Shown: one piece after another, positions 1-4,022 of the stretch
Layout of the letters: every line of letters starts with the position of its first letter
Numbering within the stretch: the first letter of the stretch is position 1
Origin: Neisseriaceae bacterium HSC-16F19
GTDB lineage: Bacteria > Pseudomonadota > Gammaproteobacteria > Burkholderiales > Neisseriaceae
Length of the DNA: 7,998 nt
Assembly (NCBI RefSeq): GCF_024171525.1
Contig: NZ_JALJZY010000037.1
Span: 1-7,998, forward strand
Direction of reading: 5' to 3'
Position numbers and translations under genes: made by a program
The notes under the pieces: generated by a model
Database searches by the model: none
Seen by the model: only the letters and a program-made list of their open reading frames with translations
Told to the model about the DNA's origin: nothing

Positions 1-82
1 CTGCGGCTTCGGGAATGTCGGGGAAGGTAATCAGCAGTGTGCCGTTATCGTCCGGTGTCAGGGTGTAGGGGTAGGCCAACAT
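1..82 (-). CDS. hicB: HicB antitoxin, N-terminal part (cut by window edge)
   Basis: The minus strand reads an ATG at 82-80 and then 26 further codons to the window edge, beginning MLAYPYTLTPDDNGTLLI and continuing TFPDIPEAA. This is the usual HicB N-terminus: a strand rich in Tyr/Pro followed by the 'F.DIPEA' turn of the partial RNase-H-like domain that binds and blocks HicA. The C-terminal DNA-binding domain would lie to the left of the window. An AGAGGA ribosome binding site sits about 7 bases before the ATG. The gene follows hicA on the same strand after a 41-base gap, the toxin-first order typical of hicAB. Identity is inferred from these 27 residues and from the adjacent hicA; the rest of the gene is not visible. 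Confidence 0.85.
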   Translation of the reverse strand, partial: MLAYPYTLTPDDNGTLLITFPDIPEAA

Positions 83-103
83 GTTCTGTCCTCTTTCTGT
101 GGC

Positions 104-119
104 AAGCCCTTGCGGGCTT
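104..119 (-). other. Stem-loop in the hicA-hicB gap
   Basis: A perfect 6-bp inverted repeat AAGCCC/GGGCTT with a 4-base loop lies between the hicA stop codon and the hicB ribosome binding site. No T-run follows on the minus strand, so it is not a standard terminator. It could stabilise or process the bicistronic message, or help set the toxin:antitoxin ratio; that role is inference. Confidence 0.4.
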
Positions 120-123
120 ACCG

Positions 124-306
124 TTATTTCAAATCTAAGTCTTTTTTAATTTTGTTTACTAATCCCGTACCGATTTCTTTGCTGCCGTGGTTCGGGAAAA
201 CCGATGTCTTGCCGTTTAGCCTGATTAATTGATGGCTGCCGCGCTTTTGGTTTGTAAACTCAACGCCTTGCGCCAGTAGCCATCTTTTAAATTCGCTGTA
301 TTTCAT
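124..306 (-). CDS. hicA: HicA toxin (mRNA interferase)
   Basis: This is a 60-residue protein, the usual HicA length, with the dsRBD-like HicA fold signature. It begins MKYSEFKRWLLAQGVEF, then has RGSHQLIRL with the conserved catalytic histidine at residue 25, then the strand SVFPNHGSKEIGTG, and ends in a helix LVNKIKKDL. HicA cleaves mRNA (and tmRNA) when not bound by HicB. It closely resembles the E. coli-type short HicA (SEF.RWL..QGV, GS.H, EI). The ATG at 306 is preceded by a strong AGGAGG site with 4 bases spacing, which fixes the start. It is first in a minus-strand operon with hicB, opposite to the virion genes, and has its own promoter. The catalytic His is intact, so the toxin looks functional. 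Confidence 0.93.
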   Translation of the reverse strand: MKYSEFKRWLLAQGVEFTNQKRGSHQLIRLNGKTSVFPNHGSKEIGTGLVNKIKKDLDLK

Positions 307-334
307 CCGCCCTCCTTTCTGATACAGTGGGGAT

Positions 335-364
335 ATAATACAACAAATATGTTGTGTTTGTCAA
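335..364 (-). promoter_or_regulatory. hicAB promoter (sigma70-type)
   Basis: On the minus strand a perfect -35 TTGACA (364-359) is separated by 18 bases from a -10 TATTAT (340-335). This lies about 30 bases upstream of the hicA start codon, and a strong AGGAGG ribosome binding site stands between them. It is the best promoter visible in the window and would express hicAB independently of phage late transcription. Confidence 0.75.
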
Positions 365-386
365 GGTGAATTAAACAAATATGTTG
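340..386. promoter_or_regulatory. Probable HicB operator pair
   Basis: The 13-mer AACAAATATGTTG occurs exactly twice, at 342-354 and 374-386. The two copies are 32 bp apart, about three helical turns. The first extends into a perfect 6-bp-arm palindrome, ACAACA/TGTTGT (340-355), that fills the spacer between the -35 and -10 boxes; the second lies just upstream of the -35. This is the layout expected for cooperative autorepression by the HicAB complex. Repeats and positions are seen directly; HicB as the ligand is inferred. Confidence 0.7.
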
Positions 387-392
387 CAAAAA

Positions 393-412
393 AGGCAGCG
401 CTAAGGCTGCCT
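393..412 (-). terminator. Terminator of the minus-strand gene remnant, built on an uptake sequence
   Basis: Read on the minus strand, AGGCAGC (412-406), a 6-base loop and GCTGCCT (399-393) are followed by a run of T. This is a rho-independent terminator located 8 bases past the TAA at 422-420. Part of the stem is the uptake sequence at 404-415. On the plus strand there is no T-run, so it acts on minus-strand transcripts. It also separates the remnant gene from the hicAB promoter. Confidence 0.6.
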
Positions 413-415
413 GAA
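404..415 (+). repeat. DNA uptake sequence copy 1 (AGGCTGCCTGAA)
   Basis: This is an exact copy of the 12-mer AGGCTGCCTGAA, a Neisseriaceae DNA-uptake-sequence dialect. It lies between genes and forms one arm of a terminator hairpin, a common placement for such sequences. Confidence 0.8.
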
Positions 416-419
416 AAGC

Positions 420-577
420 TTAATTCATTTTGGCGAGGCTCTTTTCAAGCCCGGCGATGTGTTCGAGTTGGCGCATGTGCGGAGGGGCTTCGATGAGGAA
501 GCGCTGCATTTTGCCGACCCAGTAGCGCGGCATTTCTGTCCAGCTGCCTGCTTCGCCGGCGTAGCTGCTGCCGATGT
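420..577 (-). pseudogene. 3' end of an unidentified minus-strand gene, truncated
   Basis: The minus strand from about 577 to the TAA at 422-420 reads as genuine protein. It runs roughly IGSSYAGEAGSWTEMPRYW, then VGKMQRFLIEAPPHM, and ends LEKSLAKMN. Codons are strongly C-ending (GTC GGC, CGC TTC CTC ATC, GCC) as in a host-adapted gene, whereas the plus-strand reading gives composition unlike the tail protein. A terminator follows 8 bases after the stop. Upstream of about 577 the same frame becomes a shadow of the plus-strand tail gene, so the 5' part is missing. I do not recognise the family. The exact left-hand break point is uncertain by some 20 bases. An alternative is that an initiation inside, for example the ATG at about 534, makes a short ~37-residue protein, but no good ribosome binding site is evident. 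Confidence 0.55.
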
Positions 578-2090
578 GGCGCCGACTTTGCGGGTGCAAA
601 TCGGTACGGTGGATGCCTATGGCGGTATTCGCTGGAGTAATCACAATGCGGCGTTTGCCTTTACGGTGTTGGGGGCGCCGACTTTGCGTATTAGCGACCC
701 GACCGGGAAAGGCGCGGTACTGGAGCCGGTGATTACCAACGGGCGTTTGGCGGCGGTGAATGTGTTGAAGGCGGGACGTGGCTATACCAACCCGACCGTA
801 AGCGTTCAGGCAGCCTTGGGCAACGGGGCGGTGATTGGGCAGATTGATGTCAACGGGCGGGATTTCCCGGCGGCGGTGTCTTACTTTCAGCAGCGGCGTA
901 TCTTTGCGGGTACGGAGGACAAGCCGCAAAACGTGTGGATGACGAAAAGCGGCACGGAGTCGGATATGTCGTACTCGATTCCGACCCGTGCGGATGACCG
1001 CATCTCTTTTCGCATAGCCGCGCGTGAAGCAAGTATGGTGCGGCATATCGTGCCGCTGACGAAGCTGATGCTGTTGTCCAGCGGGGCAGAATGGTCTGTT
1101 ACCGGCGGGGATGTGCTGACGCCGAATAATATTTCGGTGGCGCCGCAGTCGTATGTGGGTGCTTCCAATGTGCAGCCGGTGATTGTGAACAATACTTTGC
1201 TGTACGGTGCGGCCCGTGGCGGCCATGTGCGGGAACTGGCCTATAACTGGCAGGCGAACGGGTATGTAACCGGTGATTTGTCTTTGCGCTGTTCGCATTT
1301 GTTTGACGGGCTGGACATTCTGGATATGGCATTTTCAAAGGCGCCTTATCCGGTGGTGTGGGCGGTGTCGTCCAATGGGGCTTTGCTGGGCTGTACCTAT
1401 ATCCCGGAACAGCAGATTGGGGCGTGGCATCAGCACGTGACGGACGGGGTGTTTGAAAGCTGTGCCTGTGTGGCTGAGGGTGAGGCGGATGTGCTTTATA
1501 CGGTGGTTCGCCGTGTGGTGGGCGGTGAACAGGTGCGCTATGTCGAGCGCATGGACAACCGGGCCTTTGCCGGATTGGGTGAGGCGTTTTTTGTGGACAG
1601 CGGTTTGAGCTATCGCGGTGAGCCGGTGACGGAGCTTGCGGGCTTGGAACATTTGGAAGGCAAGAAGGTTTCGATTCTGGGTGACGGTGCTGTGATGCCG
1701 CAGCAGGTGGTGGAGGGCGGCAAGGTGTTGCTGCCTGTGCCTGCAAAAACGGTGCATGTGGGTCTGCCGATTACGGCGGAAATGCAGACGGTGCCGTTGG
1801 CATTTGCGGCAGAAGCATTCGGGCAGGGGCGCATGAAGAATGTAAACAAGCTGTGGCTGCGGGTGTACCGCAGCAGCGGGGTGTTTGCGGGTCAGGCCGA
1901 TGCGGAGCTGGTGGAATACAAGCAGCGCACTACGGAGCCTGCGGGTACGCCGCCTGCGCTGAAGACGGACGAAATCGAAATCGTGCTCAAGGCGCAGTGG
2001 AATACCAACGGACAAATTACAGTGCGGCAGGTGCACCCGCTGCCGCTGACGGTGTTGAGTATGACGGCGGAAGTTGCCATAGGTGGTTAG
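459..2090 (+). CDS. Podovirus tail tube/nozzle-type protein (T7 gp12 position), N-terminus missing
   Basis: The ORF has 543 codons, but only residues from about 40 onward look like phage protein. Residues ~72-115 resemble an FCCH-type repeat (SDPTGKGAV, then AGRGYTNPTV). Residues 142-165 (YFQQRRIFAGTEDKPQNVW) match the signature seen in many podoviral tail tube/hub proteins ('YQQRL.FGGT...P..VW.S..G'). A beta-rich region follows, with YIPEQQIGAWHQH (314-326) and a YVERM motif near 361. These proteins form the ring below the portal or adaptor and are usually about 700-800 residues, so about a third is absent. The GTG at 459 has no ribosome binding site, and codons 459 to ~577 are antisense to another gene; the frame is simply open from 405. 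No better start is visible downstream. It precedes gp14/15/16-like genes, as in T7. It is probably a 5'-truncated gene; family is inferred from motifs and synteny. Confidence 0.6.
   Translation: MFELAHVRRGFDEEALHFADPVARHFCPAACFAGVAAADVAPTLRVQIGTVDAYGGIRWSNHNAAFAFTVLGAPTLRISDPTGKGAVLEPVITNGRLAAVNVLKAGRGYTNPTVSVQAALGNGAVIGQIDVNGRDFPAAVSYFQQRRIFAGTEDKPQNVWMTKSGTESDMSYSIPTRADDRISFRIAAREASMVRHIVPLTKLMLLSSGAEWSVTGGDVLTPNNISVAPQSYVGASNVQPVIVNNTLLYGAARGGHVRELAYNWQANGYVTGDLSLRCSHLFDGLDILDMAFSKAPYPVVWAVSSNGALLGCTYIPEQQIGAWHQHVTDGVFESCACVAEGEADVLYTVVRRVVGGEQVRYVERMDNRAFAGLGEAFFVDSGLSYRGEPVTELAGLEHLEGKKVSILGDGAVMPQQVVEGGKVLLPVPAKTVHVGLPITAEMQTVPLAFAAEAFGQGRMKNVNKLWLRVYRSSGVFAGQADAELVEYKQRTTEPAGTPPALKTDEIEIVLKAQWNTNGQITVRQVHPLPLTVLSMTAEVAIGG
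578..688 (+). repeat. 15-bp direct repeat at the start of the tail-gene homology
   Basis: GGCGCCGACTTTGCG occurs exactly at 578-592 and again at 674-688, 96 bp (32 codons) apart and in frame. Both copies encode APTLR. The first copy marks almost exactly where the reading changes from the minus-strand remnant to recognisable tail protein. It may be an internal protein repeat or a recombination footprint. Confidence 0.6.
805..816 (-). repeat. DNA uptake sequence copy 2, inside the tail gene
   Basis: This is an exact reverse-complement copy (TTCAGGCAGCCT on the plus strand) within the tail ORF, encoding VQAAL (residues 116-120). Its presence inside phage coding sequence indicates long residence in a competent Neisseriaceae host. 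Confidence 0.75.
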
Positions 2091-2100
2091 GCTGCCTGAA
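2089..2100 (+). repeat. DNA uptake sequence copy 3, at the tail gene stop
   Basis: This exact 12-mer overlaps the TAG stop codon of the tail ORF by two bases and lies just before the hairpin at 2105-2129. With copy 4 it brackets the Panacea-type toxin-antitoxin cassette in inverted orientation. Confidence 0.8.
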
Positions 2101-2104
2101 AAGA

Positions 2105-2129
2105 AACCCCCTTGCGTGTGCAGGGGGTT
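2105..2129. terminator. Convergent hairpin terminator between the tail gene and the toxin gene
   Basis: AACCCCC (2105-2111) pairs with GGGGGTT (2123-2129). Inside the loop TGC/GCA forms a further 3 bp around a GTGT tip, leaving one bulged T. On the minus strand the stem is followed by TTTCTTTT, and on the plus strand by a weaker AATCTTTC. It therefore serves the toxin-antitoxin operon best and may also stop tail transcripts. The stem overlaps the toxin stop codon at 2130-2128. Confidence 0.65.
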
Positions 2130-2499
2130 AATCTTTCAAATAGGGTTCTGTGGGCGGTTTGAACGGGGGATGTTCGGAGAAGTCTACGATTTTGATAAAG
2201 CCTTCGCCTTTGATGTAGTGAATTACATATTTGGAGGTCATGTCGCCGTAGGTGCAGCCGGGCGTGTATTCGGGAATACCGATATGGTAATGCCACAGAT
2301 TGTAGCGTTGGGCGTAACGGACTTTTTCCAGCCAGTTCGGATCGTCCGGCGGCACGTCGTCTGAGGGTTTGTTTCTGCCGGGCAGACCTTTGAAACCGTT
2401 TTTTTGAACGTGAAGAATGAATTTGCTTATTTTGATTTTGTCTGCGTGGGGGAAGTTTTTAAACTCCGCTTCGAAGCGCTTGCCTGTTTGCACATCCAT
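2128..2499 (-). CDS. Probable type II toxin, YafO-like, paired with a Panacea antitoxin
   Basis: This is a 123-residue, soluble, basic/aromatic protein with no signal peptide or membrane segment. Its ATG (2499-2497) directly abuts the TAA of the upstream antitoxin gene (2502-2500), so the two are almost certainly translationally coupled. Motif order resembles the YafO/RelE-like mRNA interferases: FKGLPGRNKPS (36-46), WHYHIG (69-74), TSKYVIHY (88-95), and a final strand FIKIVDFSEHPPF (101-113). In E. coli YafO the matching stretches are FGRD, HIHL, TSD..LVY and the hydrophobic strand before PEPH. His70, His72 and His110 are candidate active-site or RNA-contact residues. The operon setting strongly supports a toxin; the YafO assignment is my own motif comparison and could be another RelE-superfamily branch. 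YafO-type toxins cleave mRNA on the ribosome. Confidence 0.7.
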   Translation of the reverse strand: MDVQTGKRFEAEFKNFPHADKIKISKFILHVQKNGFKGLPGRNKPSDDVPPDDPNWLEKVRYAQRYNLWHYHIGIPEYTPGCTYGDMTSKYVIHYIKGEGFIKIVDFSEHPPFKPPTEPYLKD

Positions 2500-3042
2500 T
2501 TACCGGCGCTCCAGCCAGGCGAGCAGTTCTTCCTCGGTTTCAAAGTTCGGAACATGCGTGAACTCACCTTCCACCGCTTCTTTCATTCTGTCCAAGTCGA
2601 AGTTGAAACCGGAAGGGCGCAGGACTTGGCGGAAGTAGTCTTTCAGAATATCAATGCCGATTTCTTCGCCGCGACGGGTAGACACCCAAGGTGCTTCCTG
2701 ATGGGTTTTGTCACGCAATGCCCAAGCGGTGTAACGGCCTTGCTCGCTACGGACACGGTTGAGAATGCTCAGCTCGTCTTCTTGGTACTTGTCCAGTTCG
2801 ATATGGGCAGCGGGCAACATGCCGGAACCGTGCTGTTTGTAGTCATGGTACACATTGCATACCACAGGACCGTGCTGCCAGTTTTCGATTTTGTCGGCAA
2901 ACAGGGGTCTGCCCAGTATGGCCAAGGCATAGCCCTGTGCATAGTAGAGCAGCTTCTGTAGTTTGAGATTGGAGATTTGCTCTCCTTCCTCCGTATCTAC
3001 AGGAGAAAGGAAGAAATCTGCTACATCATGTGCGGTAAGCAT
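2500..3042 (-). CDS. Panacea / SocA-type antitoxin (DUF4065)
   Basis: This is a 180-residue protein. Residues ~5-75 carry the DUF4065/Panacea signature: HDVADFFL, then ISNLKLQKLLYYAQGYAL (23-40), GRPLFADKIENWQHGPVV (44-61) and VYHDYKQHGSG (64-74). The domain extends to about 140. Residues 145-180 form a distinct tail (FNFDLDRMKEAVEGEF, then an acidic helix ending ERR) that could be the toxin-binding element. Panacea-domain proteins neutralise many unrelated toxins encoded next to them. The ATG at 3042 is chosen over an in-frame upstream ATG at 3099 because an AAAGGAAAT ribosome binding site lies just before it and the earlier 19 residues (Lys-rich) do not look like the family. It is the first gene of a two-gene minus-strand operon with the YafO-like toxin. 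Confidence 0.88.
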   Translation of the reverse strand: MLTAHDVADFFLSPVDTEEGEQISNLKLQKLLYYAQGYALAILGRPLFADKIENWQHGPVVCNVYHDYKQHGSGMLPAAHIELDKYQEDELSILNRVRSEQGRYTAWALRDKTHQEAPWVSTRRGEEIGIDILKDYFRQVLRPSGFNFDLDRMKEAVEGEFTHVPNFETEEELLAWLERR

Positions 3043-3069
3043 TTTATTTCCTTTCATTTTGCTTTTTTT

Positions 3070-3099
3070 ATGATAAGGCAGCCGTGTTTGTTTCGGCAA
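3070..3099 (-). promoter_or_regulatory. Probable promoter of the Panacea toxin-antitoxin operon
   Basis: On the minus strand TTGCCG (3099-3094) and TATCAT (3075-3070) stand 18 bases apart. The predicted start site falls roughly 20 bases before the antitoxin ATG. The match to consensus is moderate and no obvious operator repeat is seen nearby. Confidence 0.5.
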
Positions 3100-3110
3100 G
3101 TTAAATCGTT

Positions 3111-3122
3111 TTCAGGCAGCCT
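3111..3122 (-). repeat. DNA uptake sequence copy 4, upstream of the toxin-antitoxin operon
   Basis: This exact reverse-complement 12-mer is embedded in a short palindrome TCAGGCAGCCTGA (3112-3124). It lies upstream of the antitoxin promoter and, with copy 3, flanks the cassette as inverted repeats about 1 kb apart. Confidence 0.8.
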
Positions 3123-3142
3123 GATGGTGTTTTTGTGCTGCA

Positions 3143-3148
3143 TATAAT
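3143..3148 (+). promoter_or_regulatory. Isolated TATAAT box on the plus strand
   Basis: There is a perfect -10 hexamer, TATAAT, but no recognisable -35 at 16-18 bases. The upstream TG is one base off the extended -10 position. If active, it would start a transcript about 45-50 bases before the end of the terminator at 3171-3203. It is listed as a weak candidate only. Confidence 0.25.
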
Positions 3149-3170
3149 CAGGGTGTGCGTGTGCCATGAT

Positions 3171-3203
3171 AAAAGCCGCAGAGGGAGGAACTCTGCGGCT
3201 TTT
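3171..3203. terminator. Strong bidirectional rho-independent terminator
   Basis: A perfect 13-bp stem has AAAAGCCGCAGAG (3171-3183) pairing with CTCTGCGGCTTTT (3191-3203) around a 7-base loop GGAGGAA. The A- and T-runs at the stem ends give a T-tract on either strand; on the plus strand it is followed by GTATTTT. It lies between the toxin-antitoxin cassette and the ejection-protein genes. No gene ends immediately before it on either strand, so the original client is unclear. Late phage transcription through it would need antitermination or a promoter downstream. Confidence 0.85.
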
Positions 3204-3241
3204 GTATTTTCAATCCATGCGTGAAAGGAATTGAATGCGGT

Positions 3242-3316
3242 ATGAATTTTAACATAAACAAAGAGGTGCGCAAGATGTTTGAACTGGTGGCGGCCTTGGC
3301 TTCGGTGCGGGGGTGA
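3242..3316 (+). CDS. Possible 24-residue phage ORF upstream of the gp14-like gene
   Basis: ATG at 3242 opens a 24-codon frame, MNFNINKEVRKMFELVAALA then SVRG, ending in TGA at 3314-3316, one base before the ATG of the gp14-like gene. That spacing would favour translational coupling. AAAGGAA (3224-3230) lies about 11 bases upstream, rather far. A second in-frame ATG at 3275 follows an AGAGGTG. The codons resemble those of the neighbouring genes and the peptide forms a plausible amphipathic helix. It sits where T7 carries gene 13, but no homology is claimed. It could also be the remnant of a larger gene lost when the toxin-antitoxin cassette arrived, or a leader peptide. Confidence 0.45.
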   Translation: MNFNINKEVRKMFELVAALASVRG

Positions 3317-3317
3317 T

Positions 3318-4022
3318 ATGACTTCGATCAAGATTGGCGGCGGTAGTTCTGCGGCGTTTCGCGGCGGTTCCGGTGGCGGTGCTGCGGGTGGTGCGGCAGG
3401 CGGCAGCAATTGGCAGGACTATCTGGGCATCGGTACGCAGATTATGGGCCTAATCGGCCAGGGTGTGGGCAGCTTTTATTCTGCCCGTTCGCAAAAGCGG
3501 CAGCTGGAAATGCAGGCGTTTATGGCGGAATTGAACGGGCGGCGCATGGAGAAGCAGGCGCAGCAGGCTTTGCGTGCGGGTGAGAAGGAGGCGGTGTCGC
3601 GCTCTTTGCAGGCGGGGCAGCTGAAGGGCAGCCAGCGTGCGGCACTGGCGGCCAACGGTGTGGATTTGGGGGTGGGCAGTGCGGCGGAGTTGCAGGCGGG
3701 TACGGACTATTTCAAAGAGGCGGATATGAACCAGTTGGCGGCCAATGCGCTGGCCGATGCCTGGGGCTACCGTATGGGTGCGTTGAACGAAACCAACAGT
3801 GCGCGGATGGCGCGGGCGCAGGCTTCGACGGTAAACCCGATGGCGGCCGTGCATCAAACCCTGCTCACGGGGGCGGGCAAGGTGGCGGAAAGCTGGTCGG
3901 CACTGCGCAAGAATGCATGGAGTGACAAGAAACCGGCGCAGGGCGGCGGCACGGTGGGCGGTTTGGCGCCTGCGGGCGACCCTATTTATGCTTTGTATCT
4001 GATGAATAACGGGTGGAAATAA
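3318..4022 (+). CDS. Internal virion / DNA-ejection protein, T7 gp14-like
   Basis: This is a 234-residue protein. A Gly/Ala-rich low-complexity N-terminus (residues 7-30) is followed by a hydrophobic helix around 36-54 (YLGIGTQIMGLIGQGVGSFY). A long helical segment (58-105) leads into the family hallmark GSQRAALAANGVDLGVGSAAE (104-124), then NQLAANALADAWGYR (138-152). That hallmark ('G.QRA.LAANGV....GSA') is typical of gp14-type virion core proteins in podoviruses, which leave the capsid first and help form the channel across the outer membrane for DNA entry. ATG 3318 is preferred over the longer in-frame reading from 3279, because GGGGGTGAT precedes it and the extra 13 codons (MNWWRPW..) look like out-of-frame noise over the small upstream ORF. 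Its stop TAATG overlaps the next gene. Confidence 0.8.
   Translation: MTSIKIGGGSSAAFRGGSGGGAAGGAAGGSNWQDYLGIGTQIMGLIGQGVGSFYSARSQKRQLEMQAFMAELNGRRMEKQAQQALRAGEKEAVSRSLQAGQLKGSQRAALAANGVDLGVGSAAELQAGTDYFKEADMNQLAANALADAWGYRMGALNETNSARMARAQASTVNPMAAVHQTLLTGAGKVAESWSALRKNAWSDKKPAQGGGTVGGLAPAGDPIYALYLMNNGWK

Noticed and set aside
541..552. A further uptake-like sequence CAGCTGCCTGCT
   Set aside because: It matches too few bases of the 12-mer and sits in the coding part of the minus-strand remnant; likely coincidence.
578..1298. Upstream part of the 292-codon minus-strand frame ending at 420
   Set aside because: Only the part from about 577 to 420 looks coding. The remainder is Arg/His-rich antisense of the tail gene, so I did not extend the remnant gene into it.
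3043..3099. Longer start for the Panacea antitoxin (199 residues)
   Set aside because: The extra 19 residues are Lys-rich and family-atypical and overlap the proposed promoter -10. A good ribosome binding site serves the ATG at 3042.
3231..3258. Possible plus-strand promoter TTGAAT ... CATAAA for the ejection genes
   Set aside because: Poor -10 match, and the start site would fall inside the small ORF. Not strong enough to list as a feature.
3350..3410. Gly/Ala-rich GC-rich tract resembling a repeat array
   Set aside because: It is low-complexity coding sequence (GGSGGGAAGGAAGG) in the gp14-like protein, not a CRISPR or tandem DNA repeat. No CRISPR array, tRNA or rRNA was seen in the window.
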